NCBI RefSeq assembly: GCF_029024945.1
Contig: NZ_CP118976.1
Span: 806,001 to 870,000, forward strand
DNA from: Staphylococcus succinus
GTDB lineage: Bacteria > Bacillota > Bacilli > Staphylococcales > Staphylococcaceae
Reading direction: 5' to 3'
DNA: 64,000 nt
In this document: in pieces, positions 1-9,198 of the stretch
Layout of the letters: every line of letters begins with the position of its first letter
Position numbering within the stretch: the first letter of the stretch is position 1
Position numbers and translations under genes: made by a program
Notes under the pieces: generated by a model
Databases searched by the model: none
What the model saw: only the letters and a program-made list of their open reading frames with translations
What the model was told of the DNA's origin: nothing

Positions 1-472
1 ATAAAATATTACCTACATGTGTAGTTGCACCAATGTCATCAGCCTTTTGTTTAGCTTTCAAGATTAAGTCAAAATCAGCTAAAGGAGCAAAGTGGCCAGG
101 GATATTATATTGATCTACATAACTAGAGTTCGTAGAAGCACCTTGCGCTATAATAATATCGTAAAGATTAACATTGTCTTGTAATGCACCACAAGATCCG
201 ATACGGATAATAGTATCAACATCAAAGAAATTGTATAACTCATAAGAGTAAATACCAATACTTGGTATACCCATGCCAGAGCCCATAACTGAAATTTCTT
301 TACCTTTATATGTGCCAGTATAACCAAACATATTTCTTACTTCATTAAATTGTTCAACATTTTCTAAATAATTATCGGCTATGTATTTTGCACGAAGTGG
401 ATCTCCCGGCATCAATACAGTCTTTGCAATTTTAGTCCCGTTAGGTTGAATATGAGGTGTACCTTTTGTCAT
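1..472 (-). CDS. deoD: Purine-nucleoside phosphorylase DeoD (3' end beyond window)
   Basis: Phosphorolytic cleavage of purine (deoxy)nucleosides to base and (deoxy)ribose-1-phosphate in the cytoplasm. The minus-strand frame opens at 472 with MTKGTPHIQPNG, and contains the phosphate-binding stretch MPGDPLRAKYIA (about residues 21-32) and the GSGMGIPS and RIGSCGA motifs of the trimeric/hexameric PNP family. About 157 residues are visible; the family is about 235, so the C-terminal third lies left of position 1. An AAGGAGA SD site sits just upstream of the start. It is divergent from deoC-pdp-deoB, which feed the same salvage pathway. Confidence 0.93.
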   Translation of the reverse strand, partial: MTKGTPHIQPNGTKIAKTVLMPGDPLRAKYIADNYLENVEQFNEVRNMFGYTGTYKGKEISVMGSGMGIPSIGIYSYELYNFFDVDTIIRIGSCGALQDNVNLYDIIIAQGASTNSSYVDQYNIPGHFAPLADFDLILKAKQKADDIGATTHVGNIL

Positions 473-600
473 AATCATCTTCTCCTTTAAATTCTTATCA
501 ATTTAAAGATAACATTTGTTTATTATTTTTGCGAATTTTTGTAGTATAAGGGTTAAAGGGAAAGTTTATTAAGGATAAGTTTTTAATTTTGCTTTATAAT

Positions 601-614
601 TGTAAGCGATATTG
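601..614 (+). promoter_or_regulatory. Candidate CcpA (cre) site in the deoC promoter
   Basis: TGTAAGCGATATTG matches the loose cre pattern TGNAARCGNWWWCA at 12 of 14 positions (last two differ). It starts directly after a TATAAT box at 595-600, so bound CcpA would sit on the transcription start. Carbon catabolite control of nucleoside catabolism is plausible, but the -35 box is poor and the match is imperfect; tentative. Confidence 0.3.
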
Positions 615-652
615 AACATATTTTTATAAACAAAAAATTAGGAGGATTCCAA

Positions 653-1315
653 ATGAATTACGCAAAGTATATAGATCATACACTACTTAAGCCTGAAGCA
701 ACAAGAGTGCAAATTGATAAAATTATTGAAGAGGCAAAAGATTTTAATTTTAAATCTATTTGTATTAACCCTACACATGTGAAGTATGCAGCTGAGTTGT
801 TAGGCAATTCAGATGTTTTAGTATGTACAGTGATAGGTTTTCCATTAGGTGCAACAACTACAAAATCAAAAGTATTTGAAGCAGAAGATGCTATAAATAA
901 TGGCGCATCAGAAGTAGATATGGTTATCAATATTGGTGCTTTAAAAGATGGACGTTATGAAGAAGTTCAAAAAGATATCGAAGGTGTAGTAGCTGCTGCT
1001 AATGGTAAGACGGTAAAAGTTATTATCGAAACATGTTTATTAACAGATGATGAGAAGGTAAAAGCTTGTGAATTGAGTAAAGCAGCAGGTGCTGATTTCG
1101 TTAAAACATCGACTGGTTTCGCAGGCGGCGGAGCTACTCCACAAGATGTTAAATTAATGAAAGATACTGTTGGTGATGCTTTAGAAGTGAAAGCATCAGG
1201 TGGCGTAAGAAATTTAGAAGATTTTAATAATATGATTGAAGCGGGTGCTACACGTATCGGCGCTAGCGCAGGAGTTCAAATTATTCAAGGCTTAGAAAGT
1301 GACTCTGATTACTAA
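653..1315 (+). CDS. deoC: Deoxyribose-phosphate aldolase DeoC
   Basis: Class I aldolase that splits 2-deoxyribose-5-phosphate into glyceraldehyde-3-phosphate and acetaldehyde. The 220-residue length is normal. Visible active-site elements are D89 in the SEVDMVINIG strand, Schiff-base K151 in ADFVKTSTGF and K180 in LEVKASGG. ATG at 653 follows an AGGAGG SD. It is the first gene of a run with pdp and deoB, which supply and isomerise its deoxyribose phosphate substrate, and deoD is divergent. A TATAAT box lies at 595-600. Confidence 0.95.
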   Translation: MNYAKYIDHTLLKPEATRVQIDKIIEEAKDFNFKSICINPTHVKYAAELLGNSDVLVCTVIGFPLGATTTKSKVFEAEDAINNGASEVDMVINIGALKDGRYEEVQKDIEGVVAAANGKTVKVIIETCLLTDDEKVKACELSKAAGADFVKTSTGFAGGGATPQDVKLMKDTVGDALEVKASGGVRNLEDFNNMIEAGATRIGASAGVQIIQGLESDSDY

Positions 1316-1378
1316 TTTTAAAGAATAGTATACTTATCTATGAATAAGCATGATATACAAAAGGGGAGGTCTACTGAT

Positions 1379-2680
1379 ATGAGAATGGTAGATTTAATTG
1401 AAAAAAAACGTGATGGCCAAGCACTTACTCAAGAAGAAATTGAATTTTTTATCACTGGTTATACTAATGGTGATATTCCAGACTATCAAGCTTCTAGTCT
1501 AGCTATGGCGGTATTTTTTCAAGATATGAATGATGAAGAAAGAGCAGCTTTGACTATGGCAATGGTCAATTCAGGAGATGTCATTGATTTATCGGATATA
1601 AATGGTATCAAAGTTGATAAACATTCTACAGGTGGCGTTGGCGATACAACAACATTGGTACTTGCACCTTTAGTTGCATCAGTTGGCGTACCAGTCGCTA
1701 AAATGAGTGGTAGAGGACTAGGTCATACAGGTGGGACAATTGATAAGTTAGAATCTGTCAAAGGATTCCATGTTGAAATCAGTGAGGAAAAATTTGTTAA
1801 ACTGGTTAATGAATCTAAAGTTGCTGTAATAGGACAAACAGGCAATTTAACGCCTGCAGATAAAAAATTATACGGTTTACGTGATGTTACAGGCACAGTA
1901 AATTCAATACCATTAATAGCATCATCAATAATGAGTAAAAAAATTGCTGCTGGTGCCGATGCTATTGTTTTAGATGTGAAAACAGGTAACGGTGCATTTA
2001 TGAAAACATTAGAAGATGCTGAAGCATTAGCACACGCTATGGTTAGCATTGGTAATAATGTAGGTAGAAATACAATGGCAATTATTTCTGATATGGGTCA
2101 ACCATTAGGTAATGCTATAGGTAATGCTTTAGAAGTTAAAGAGGCCATTGAAACGCTACAAGGCAAAGGACCCGAAGATTTAACTGAATTAGTCATGACT
2201 TTAGGTTCCCAAATGATTGTAGTAGGCGGGAAAGCTAAAGACCTAGAGGAAGCACGTACAATGCTTCAACAAGCAATTGAAGATGAATCAGCATTAGAGA
2301 CATTTAGAACGTTTTTAGAAAATCAAGACGGCGATGGTTCAGTTGTAGATGACTTGTCTCAATTACCTCAAGCTAAATATAAAATTGAATTACCAGCGCA
2401 ATCATCTGGCGTTGTGACTGAAATTATTGCCAATGAAGTGGGTGTAGCTTCAATGATGTTAGGTGCAGGTAGACAAACGAAAGAAGACGATATTGATCTT
2501 AGTGTTGGTCTGGTACTACACAAAAAAGTTGGAGATAAAGTTAGTGAAGGTGACGCGTTACTAACAATACACAGTAATCGAGACAACATTGATGATGTGA
2601 TAGAAAAGTTAAATCAAAGTATTACAGTAAGTGAACAGGGAGAAGCACCAACATTGATTCATAAAATTATTACAGAATAG
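1379..2680 (+). CDS. pdp: Pyrimidine-nucleoside phosphorylase
   Basis: Phosphorolysis of uridine, thymidine and deoxyuridine in the nucleoside salvage pathway. The phosphate-binding signature KHSTGGVGD lies at residues 81-89, with a SGRGLGHTGGT glycine-rich motif after it; thymidine/pyrimidine phosphorylase family, 433 residues. The frame is open from 1340, but I take ATG 1379 (MRMVDLIEKK): it has an AGGGGAGG SD at 1361-1369 with correct spacing and gives the usual family N terminus and length. It is 63 bases after deoC and 11 before deoB, probably one operon. Confidence 0.93.
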   Translation: MRMVDLIEKKRDGQALTQEEIEFFITGYTNGDIPDYQASSLAMAVFFQDMNDEERAALTMAMVNSGDVIDLSDINGIKVDKHSTGGVGDTTTLVLAPLVASVGVPVAKMSGRGLGHTGGTIDKLESVKGFHVEISEEKFVKLVNESKVAVIGQTGNLTPADKKLYGLRDVTGTVNSIPLIASSIMSKKIAAGADAIVLDVKTGNGAFMKTLEDAEALAHAMVSIGNNVGRNTMAIISDMGQPLGNAIGNALEVKEAIETLQGKGPEDLTELVMTLGSQMIVVGGKAKDLEEARTMLQQAIEDESALETFRTFLENQDGDGSVVDDLSQLPQAKYKIELPAQSSGVVTEIIANEVGVASMMLGAGRQTKEDDIDLSVGLVLHKKVGDKVSEGDALLTIHSNRDNIDDVIEKLNQSITVSEQGEAPTLIHKIITE

Positions 2681-2691
2681 GAGTGGACATA

Positions 2692-3879
2692 ATGACTACA
2701 CCTTTTAAAAGAGTACACTTAATCGTAATGGACTCAGTAGGTATTGGTGAAGGTCCTGATGCAAAAGCATTTAATGATGAAGGTAGTCATACATTAAAGC
2801 ATACATTAGAAGGTTTTAATCAGACGTTACCCAATTTACAAAAATTAGGATTAGGTAATATTGATGATTTACCAGTAATTGACAAAGAAACAACACCTCA
2901 AGCGTTTTATACTAAAATGAGTGAGGCATCAGTAGGCAAAGATACAATGACAGGTCATTGGGAAATTATGGGTTTAAATATCATGCAACCATTTAAAGTG
3001 TACCCAGAAGGGTTTCCAGATGAACTTATTACTGAAATTGAAACAATGACTGGACGTAAAGTTGTAGCGAATCGCCCTGCTTCTGGTACGCAAATTATCG
3101 ATGAATGGGGCGAACATCAAATGAAGACAGGCGACTTAATCGTTTATACTTCTGCTGATCCTGTACTTCAAATAGCTGCACATGAAGATATCATACCTTT
3201 AGAAGAACTTTATGATATTTGTGAAAAAGTAAGAGAATTAACGAAAGATCCCAAATATTTAATAGGTAGAATTATTGCTAGGCCTTATTTAGGTGAGCCA
3301 GGTGCTTTTCAAAGGACATCGAATAGACATGATTATGCATTGAAACCATTTGGTAAAACAGTTATGAATGAGTTGAGCGATGGAGGCTATGATGTTATTG
3401 CCTTAGGAAAAATTAATGATATTTTTGATGGTGAAGGGGTAACAGAATCTGTACGTACTAAAGATAATATGGACGGTATGGATAAACTCATAGACACTGT
3501 AAAACATGATTTTAATGGTTTGAGCTTTTTAAATTTAGTTGATTTTGATGCTTTGTATGGTCATCGTCGTGATAAATCAGGCTATGCCCAAGCGATTAAA
3601 GCATTTGATGAACGGTTACCCGAACTTATAGATAATTTGAGAGAAGATGATTTAGTCATTATTACAGCCGATCACGGAAACGATCCAACGGCTGAGGGCA
3701 CTGATCATACAAGAGAGTATATTCCAGTACTTATGTTTAGTCCCAAAATCGATAAATACCATGAGCTTTCAACAGATGATACATTTAGTTCAATAGGTGC
3801 TACGATTGCGGATAATTTCAATGTGAAATTACCTGAATTTGGGAAAAGTTATTTGAAAGAAATGGGTGTAGAAAGATGA
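2692..3879 (+). CDS. deoB: Phosphopentomutase DeoB
   Basis: Interconverts (deoxy)ribose-1-phosphate and -5-phosphate, joining the phosphorylases to DeoC. It is an alkaline-phosphatase-superfamily metalloenzyme: N-terminal metal-binding VHLIVMDSVGIGE (Asp14), the DTMTGHWE motif with the phosphorylatable Thr85, and C-terminal TADHGNDPT with DHTREY metal ligands. 395 residues, close to the usual 392. The frame opens at 2683, but ATG 2692 is preferred because AGGAGTGG (2678-2685) fits it. The last four bases overlap the next gene (ATGA). Confidence 0.94.
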   Translation: MTTPFKRVHLIVMDSVGIGEGPDAKAFNDEGSHTLKHTLEGFNQTLPNLQKLGLGNIDDLPVIDKETTPQAFYTKMSEASVGKDTMTGHWEIMGLNIMQPFKVYPEGFPDELITEIETMTGRKVVANRPASGTQIIDEWGEHQMKTGDLIVYTSADPVLQIAAHEDIIPLEELYDICEKVRELTKDPKYLIGRIIARPYLGEPGAFQRTSNRHDYALKPFGKTVMNELSDGGYDVIALGKINDIFDGEGVTESVRTKDNMDGMDKLIDTVKHDFNGLSFLNLVDFDALYGHRRDKSGYAQAIKAFDERLPELIDNLREDDLVIITADHGNDPTAEGTDHTREYIPVLMFSPKIDKYHELSTDDTFSSIGATIADNFNVKLPEFGKSYLKEMGVER

Positions 3880-4229
3880 GGCAGTTGCTTCGTATCATCA
3901 TCGGTATAGCTTTTAGTATAATAGGATTATTACATTTTAAAAATGAAGAAAGTTTTAGAAATATTGTTCCAGACTACTTACCATTTAGAAAGGCAGCAGT
4001 ACTTATAACTGGTGTGTTTGAAATTGTGTTTGGGATAGTATTAATTTCTAAACGACCATCATTGTGTTTAAAAAGAGGAATCAATGCATTTTTATTAGCA
4101 GTGTTACCGGCAAACATTTATATGGCCCAACATAACATTCCTTTAGGTGATAAAAAATTACCTAAATGGGCTTTATATAGTCGACTTCCATTACAATTTG
4201 TAATGATGAGAGTTATTCATAAATTATAA
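3876..4229 (+). CDS. DoxX-like small membrane protein
   Basis: A 117-residue hydrophobic protein with about four predicted membrane segments (near residues 4-20, 39-58, 67-84 and 100-113). It resembles the DoxX/DUF4267-like quinone-associated membrane family, with the typical short LLRIIIGIAFSIIGLLHF start. No catalytic motif is visible. Its start overlaps the deoB stop by four bases, so it is translationally coupled to the nucleoside operon, but no role in nucleoside use can be inferred from sequence. Family placement is moderate; function unknown. Confidence 0.65.
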   Translation: MRQLLRIIIGIAFSIIGLLHFKNEESFRNIVPDYLPFRKAAVLITGVFEIVFGIVLISKRPSLCLKRGINAFLLAVLPANIYMAQHNIPLGDKKLPKWALYSRLPLQFVMMRVIHKL

Positions 4230-4278
4230 TAATAAAAAGCACAATTGTATCAGTAATGATAGTGTAAGTGTATAAATC

Positions 4279-4316
4279 AAAGCCCCAACAGACATTTTAA
4301 ATTCTGTTGAGGCTTT
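4279..4316. terminator. Bidirectional terminator between deo operon and luxS
   Basis: Stem AAAGCCCCAACAGA/TCTGTTGAGGCTTT with a short loop, one wobble/mismatch, and A and T runs on either side. It can serve the plus-strand deo genes and the minus-strand luxS. Confidence 0.8.
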
Positions 4317-4347
4317 ATTATTATGCTAGGAGATATAGCCTAGACTT

Positions 4348-4818
4348 TTATTTATTTTCACCAAATACATCATGCCATTCAGATCTTTTATCTAAAAAGG
4401 TTTGTGCAATTTCTTTAGCGCCTTCAAGTGAATGGCTTGCTGCCCAACCACATTGTACTTCATTGCACGCTGGAACTTCTGATGCATTTAAGACATCATG
4501 AATAGTTTGTTCAATAATATTTAAAACATCCTCATAGTCATCGTGATTAATAAATGAAACATAGAAACCTGTTTGGCAACCCATAGGGCTAATATCAACG
4601 ACTTTATCAGAGTGATTTCTAATGTTTTCAGCCATTAAGTGTTCTAGTGAATGTAATCCTGGCATCTCCATGTGTTCCTTATTCGGTTGTTTAAAGCGAA
4701 TATCGTATTTATGAATAACATCTCCATTAGCGCCTTCCATTTTGCCAGCTAATCTAACAAAAGGTGCATCGACGATTGTGTGATCTAAATTGAAACTTTC
4801 AACGTTCATTTTTGGCAT
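4348..4818 (-). CDS. luxS: S-ribosylhomocysteine lyase LuxS
   Basis: Cleaves S-ribosylhomocysteine to homocysteine and the autoinducer-2 precursor DPD in the activated methyl cycle. The metal site is intact: H56 and H60 of HSLEH and C123 of VQCGWAAS. 156 residues, exactly the usual length. ATG at 4818 follows an AGGAGG SD on the minus strand. It is monocistronic and flanked by a bidirectional terminator downstream; the upstream neighbour is the divergent M20 amidohydrolase. Confidence 0.96.
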   Translation of the reverse strand: MPKMNVESFNLDHTIVDAPFVRLAGKMEGANGDVIHKYDIRFKQPNKEHMEMPGLHSLEHLMAENIRNHSDKVVDISPMGCQTGFYVSFINHDDYEDVLNIIEQTIHDVLNASEVPACNEVQCGWAASHSLEGAKEIAQTFLDKRSEWHDVFGENK

Positions 4819-5096
4819 GTTATATCCTCCTAATATGTTCAGTAAATTAATTGTAACAAGAAGGCTAAGTATTTACAATTTCTGAAATGTGGTATAGATA
4901 CAAAGATAAAGAAAGATATTTACTAAAATTTCAGATAATTGATGACAGAAACTTATAAAGCCGATAAAATAAGTAATAATTAAAATGTGTTTTGTGTATA
5001 TAGAATAATATGGGGATATGATATTGCTTTTTTACTTATTGCATATTATTCAAGCAATTGACAATGTTGTTGTATCTTAGGAGGTAAGTGGAGTAT

Positions 5097-6281
5097 ATGG
5101 AAAACAAACAAATTATCTTAGATTATATAGAGAACGAAAAACTTAATTATTTGGAAATAAGTCACCAAATTCATCAAAGACCTGAATTGGGTAATGAAGA
5201 GATTTTTGCTGCTAGAACACTCATTGAAAATTTAACAAGACATGACTTTGAATTAGAGACAGATATCGCGGGTCATGCGACAGGTTTTATTGCACGTTAT
5301 GATTCAGGACAACCAGGTCCGACAATAGGGTATTTAGCAGAATACGATGCACTACCAGGGTTAGGACATGCATGTGGCCATAATATTATAGGTACTGCTA
5401 GTGTATTAGCGGGTATAACTTTAAAACAAGTCATCAATAAAATTGGTGGTAAAGTAGTTGTGTTAGGTTGCCCAGCAGAAGAAGGCGGTGAAAATGGCAG
5501 CGCTAAAGCTACGTACGTAAAAGAAGGCGTTATCGATGAATTAGACGTAGCTCTAATGGTTCATCCTGGCAATGAAACTTATAGAACGATAAATACTTTG
5601 GCTGTAGATGTTTTAGATATAAAATTTTATGGTAAAAGTACGCATGCGTCTGAAAATGCAGATGAAGCAAGAAATGCGCTTGATGCTATGATTTCTTATT
5701 TTAATGGGGTCTCCCAATTACGCCAACACATTAAAAAAAGTCAGCGCGTACATGGTGTAATTTTAGATGGAGGTAAAGCAGCAAATATTATTCCAGACTT
5801 TACACATGCTAGATTCTATACAAGAGCTACCTCGCGTAAAGAGTTAGATGTGTTAACAGAGCGTGTGGGTCAAATAGCTAAAGGTGCCGCTATTCAAACA
5901 GGTTGTGACTATGAATTTGGACCTATACAAAATGGTGTGAATGAATTTATAAAAACATCTAAGTTAGACGACCTGTTTGCGAAATATGCTACCGAAATGG
6001 GGGAAGCAGTGATTGATGATGATTTTGGATATGGTTCTACAGATACTGGAAATGTGAGTCATATCGTACCAACCATTCATCCGCACATTAAAATAGGGTC
6101 ACGTAACTTAGTTGGACATACCCATCGCTTTCGTGAAGCAGCAGGTAGTACGCATGGTGATCAAGCGCTAATTAGAGGAGCTAAAATCTTATCATTAATG
6201 GGATTAGAATTAATTGAAAACCAAACATTATTTGAATCCATAATTGAACAACATCAATTTATAAAGGAGCACAAGAAATGA
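5097..6281 (+). CDS. M20 family amidohydrolase (peptidase M20D-like)
   Basis: Metal-dependent amidohydrolase resembling p-aminobenzoyl-glutamate hydrolases and N-acyl amino acid hydrolases. Metal-ligand motifs are complete: C93-G-H95 in GHACGHN, E128-E129 in PAEEGG, H156 in MVHPG and H341 in VGHTHRF; the lid/dimerisation domain covers about residues 170-285. 394 residues. ATG 5097 is preferred over GTG 5088, because AGGAGGT ends at 5085, leaving only two bases before the GTG. It overlaps the next gene, an ATP-grasp ligase, by four bases. The substrate is unknown; the ligase partner suggests a shared amide or peptide-like metabolite (inference). Confidence 0.85.
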   Translation: MENKQIILDYIENEKLNYLEISHQIHQRPELGNEEIFAARTLIENLTRHDFELETDIAGHATGFIARYDSGQPGPTIGYLAEYDALPGLGHACGHNIIGTASVLAGITLKQVINKIGGKVVVLGCPAEEGGENGSAKATYVKEGVIDELDVALMVHPGNETYRTINTLAVDVLDIKFYGKSTHASENADEARNALDAMISYFNGVSQLRQHIKKSQRVHGVILDGGKAANIIPDFTHARFYTRATSRKELDVLTERVGQIAKGAAIQTGCDYEFGPIQNGVNEFIKTSKLDDLFAKYATEMGEAVIDDDFGYGSTDTGNVSHIVPTIHPHIKIGSRNLVGHTHRFREAAGSTHGDQALIRGAKILSLMGLELIENQTLFESIIEQHQFIKEHKK

Positions 6282-7474
6282 CAAATCGAAGCTCTCTAAG
6301 TCCTAAACTAACCCTTAGTGATCTTTATGATTCGAATATCGTTTATACGTCTAGGCCATCCTATATTTCAAATCCTTGGTTGGAACCAGAAGAACACCAA
6401 TCCAATTTTTTAACTGGTCGAGAACTTATCATAGCAAATCAATTACCAGTTATTGTACACGAGGCAAGTGTTACAGATAAATTGAAGACGTTATTAGAAA
6501 CAATTGGTAAAACTATGCCTACAAATGTGTTTAAGTTCAAAGATCAAGAGAGCTATGAGCAATTAATTAAATATTTAGCACATAAAGAAAATAAAAAAAT
6601 ATATTTTCAATATATTCATGATGAAACGATTCTAAATAAATCATTTTATGCATTAGATAAAGATATATTTTCGGCATTAAATAACAAAGCGCGTATACCA
6701 GAATGGACAAATTATAAATATTTGCCAAATAGAGAAGTGATTGATATCCAGCATTTCACGGATGCAGTATCGAAGTGGAATTTCCCATTTGTGCTAAAGC
6801 CTGGAGATGATTTGCCTACTGCAGGCGGTTATGGTGTTATGATTTGTTATAATGAGCATGATTTAACTAAGGCGACAACGCGTATTATGGCTGCGCAAGA
6901 AGAAACAGATAGTATAATTATTGAACAAAAAGTAGAAGCTATAGCAAATTATTGTGTTCAATATGCATATTCAGAACAAGAAGGTATTAGATATATAGGA
7001 ACCTCTGAACAGCTAACAGGAAAATATGGTCATTATAAAGGAAATCAAAATGTGCAACAAGTACCTGAAACAGTTATTGAAGCGGGTAGAGAAATTATGG
7101 AAATAGGGGTTTCTAAAGGTTACTATGGAGTAGCAGGATTCGATTTATTATTAGATAAAAATGGAGACGTTTATGCTATTGATTTGAACTTTAGACAAAA
7201 TGGTTCTACAAGTATGTTATTACTTGAGCCATTATTAGACAAAGGCTATCACAAATTTTATAGTTATATATCCTCCGTTGATAATGCACATTTTTTTAAT
7301 ACAATTCTAAAATATGTTAATAAAGGTGTGTTATTCCCATTATCATATTATGATGGTGATTGGTATGATAATGAAGACGTAAAATCAAGATTTGGGTGCA
7401 TATGGCATGGCGAATCAAAAGCGGAAATTGAAGCAATTGAGCAACAATTTTTAAAAGAACTAGATGTAAATTGA
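6278..7474 (+). CDS. ATP-grasp domain protein, substrate unknown
   Basis: 398 residues with the ATP-grasp layout: FVLKPGDDLPTAGGYGV (about 173-189) as the ATP-binding lysine and flexible loop, IIIEQKVEA as the hinge glutamates, and GVAGFDLLLDKNGDVYAIDLNFRQNGSTS carrying the Mg-binding D/N residues. Such enzymes ligate a carboxylate to an amine through an acyl phosphate. ATGA overlap with the M20 amidohydrolase implies coupled expression. S. aureus has, as I recall, the same uncharacterised pair beside luxS. I cannot name the product. Confidence 0.75.
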   Translation: MTNRSSLSPKLTLSDLYDSNIVYTSRPSYISNPWLEPEEHQSNFLTGRELIIANQLPVIVHEASVTDKLKTLLETIGKTMPTNVFKFKDQESYEQLIKYLAHKENKKIYFQYIHDETILNKSFYALDKDIFSALNNKARIPEWTNYKYLPNREVIDIQHFTDAVSKWNFPFVLKPGDDLPTAGGYGVMICYNEHDLTKATTRIMAAQEETDSIIIEQKVEAIANYCVQYAYSEQEGIRYIGTSEQLTGKYGHYKGNQNVQQVPETVIEAGREIMEIGVSKGYYGVAGFDLLLDKNGDVYAIDLNFRQNGSTSMLLLEPLLDKGYHKFYSYISSVDNAHFFNTILKYVNKGVLFPLSYYDGDWYDNEDVKSRFGCIWHGESKAEIEAIEQQFLKELDVN

Positions 7475-7633
7475 ATATAAAATTCGAAACAATTCTGGTA
7501 TCTATGGCTCAACGTACACCATAGGCGTTATAAGCCTTAACCTATAGGGATGAAATAGAGATTGACTATCACTACAGAATTATTTATATTCACAGTATAG
7601 GTACTTTATTAAAAATGAATTGAAGGTGTTAGA

Positions 7634-8299
7634 ATGTCTTACAAAGAAAGTTCATTTTATCAAGATATTTTAGTAAATGAAGTGTTTTACGTTGCTACAA
7701 AATCAAAACAATTAATCAAACATGAGATTTTGGGTAAGGATATTGTATGCGTTTGGACAGACAAAGCAAAAGCTAAGTCATTTTTAGACAAACATGAAAT
7801 TGAGTATAGCCACATTAAACAACTTGATGTTGATCGATTTGTCACTTATGAAATGGAAAAAGTGTTTGATGAAGGCGAAGAAATATTGATGAACCCTGTG
7901 ACTCATACAGATGGAGATTTAATAGATATTTATAAAGTGGCGGACGAAATGATGTCTGATTTAGATCATATTCGTTTGAAAGAATTTGTTAAGGATGTAG
8001 CAAAAGATGATGCGGTATTTGGGCTCACAAACAAAAATGAAAAGAGATTCATATTAATAAGTGATGATCGACCAGATAAGCCGCAAATCATGCCAGTTTG
8101 GAGTATTAGAAATAGAGCAGAAAAAGTAAGAAATGCAGATTTTGAAGAATGTGAAATCATTGAAATTGAGGGCGAAGTCTTTGGTGAATGGTTAGATACT
8201 TTACGCGATGATCATAAGGCAGTAGCTATTGATTTGAAACCCGGCGCTATTGGCACAATAGTATCTCCACAAAAAGTTATAGATCAACTCACATTCTAA
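7634..8299 (+). CDS. Tandem DUF2750 protein
   Basis: A 221-residue soluble acidic protein. I see two related halves: residues about 15-85 (FYVATK, CVWTDKAKAKSFL, FVTYEMEKVFDEG, MNP) and about 120-215 (VFGLTN, PVWSIRNRAEKVR, FGEWLDTLRDD, LKPG), matching the DUF2750 pattern in which a reporter-like strand is followed by VW/S..KA...  No enzyme motif is visible. ATG 7634 has a GAAGGTG SD. Stand-alone unit between the ATP-grasp gene and a bidirectional terminator. Function unknown. Confidence 0.65.
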   Translation: MSYKESSFYQDILVNEVFYVATKSKQLIKHEILGKDIVCVWTDKAKAKSFLDKHEIEYSHIKQLDVDRFVTYEMEKVFDEGEEILMNPVTHTDGDLIDIYKVADEMMSDLDHIRLKEFVKDVAKDDAVFGLTNKNEKRFILISDDRPDKPQIMPVWSIRNRAEKVRNADFEECEIIEIEGEVFGEWLDTLRDDHKAVAIDLKPGAIGTIVSPQKVIDQLTF

Positions 8300-8350
8300 T
8301 ATATGGTTGAGGATTAAATTTAATTATTTTTAGACATGTCTGAGATGTCA

Positions 8351-8387
8351 AAAAGCGAGTAACGCACATATTCCGTTACTCGCTTTT
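8351..8387. terminator. Bidirectional terminator between DUF2750 gene and coaW
   Basis: Perfect 14-bp stem AAAAGCGAGTAACG/CGTTACTCGCTTTT with a 9-base loop; the A and T ends allow termination on both strands for the convergent genes. Confidence 0.88.
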
Positions 8388-8400
8388 GGTTTATAATTAC

Positions 8401-9198
8401 TTATAAATGAATAGCGCCAAGTGCTCCAGAAAAAGCGCCGTGTTCAATATAATAGGGCTTACATCCACGTAATACTGTGTAATCTTCAACGACTTCTCTT
8501 AATAAGGCATTGTTATGGAATGATGACCCTATATATGCAACATTTTCAGTTTGATGTTCCCTTGCCACAGTCACTGACATTGTTGTAATAACTTCGCCAA
8601 CAACGCCTATGACAGAAGCTAATTTATCTGCATCTGTAAAGGTATGATCTAAGTTATGTAAGACATGACCAAAATTTGCAGCTGTTAGATCACCAGATAA
8701 AGGCGGTTCACTGTCTTTATATATATGTTTAACTTTTAGGTCAATAATTTCTCTATTACCATTTTGCGCAGTGTTTGTTAATTTTTGATAATCTTTAATG
8801 CCTGTTAATAAGTATCCCAGTCCTTGAATCATTCCACCGCCGGTACCCACGCCACCAACACGTTGTTGACTTTTACCATTTGAATAGTGTAATGAAGTAC
8901 CTGTACCTACATTGGTAAATATATAATCATCTAAAAAGTGACCTTGCTCTTTTAAAAGTATTTCTAAACCTCTTGAAGCAGCGTCAAATTCAACAAATGT
9001 CTGTGAATCAGACTTTAATTGTTTTTGAATTAATGCAGCTTGCCCACCTGTTAAACTGATATGCGCTCCATCTTGTTGATTTAGCCAAGCAATAACTTCA
9101 TCAATTTCTGTTGTTAATTTAGTCTTATATTTTCGTTTGCCATGATTTTCTTGAACAATCTTGATTAGAGTGCCTCCAGCATCAATGCCAATCTTCAT
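8401..9198 (-). CDS. coaW: Type II pantothenate kinase
   Basis: Phosphorylates pantothenate in the first step of coenzyme A synthesis. Staphylococci use the type II enzyme of the ASKHA fold. N-terminal MKIGIDAGGTLIKI is the phosphate-1 loop, followed by the catalytic Glu region VEFDAASRGLE, NVGTGTSLHY (phosphate-2) and the GGGMIQGLGYLL motif. 265 residues versus about 267 in S. aureus. Start at 9198 with GGGGG-rich SD upstream. Convergent with the DUF2750 gene. Confidence 0.92.
   Translation of the reverse strand: MKIGIDAGGTLIKIVQENHGKRKYKTKLTTEIDEVIAWLNQQDGAHISLTGGQAALIQKQLKSDSQTFVEFDAASRGLEILLKEQGHFLDDYIFTNVGTGTSLHYSNGKSQQRVGGVGTGGGMIQGLGYLLTGIKDYQKLTNTAQNGNREIIDLKVKHIYKDSEPPLSGDLTAANFGHVLHNLDHTFTDADKLASVIGVVGEVITTMSVTVAREHQTENVAYIGSSFHNNALLREVVEDYTVLRGCKPYYIEHGAFSGALGAIHL

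Noticed and set aside
676..930. Minus-strand open frames inside deoC, pdp, rho, pyrG, glyA and other genes
   Set aside because: They lie wholly within strong conserved genes on the other strand, have no SD, and show Ser/Leu/Ile-rich shadow composition.
4307..4501. Plus-strand frame over the luxS 3' end
   Set aside because: Antisense to conserved luxS, begins inside the terminator, no SD site.
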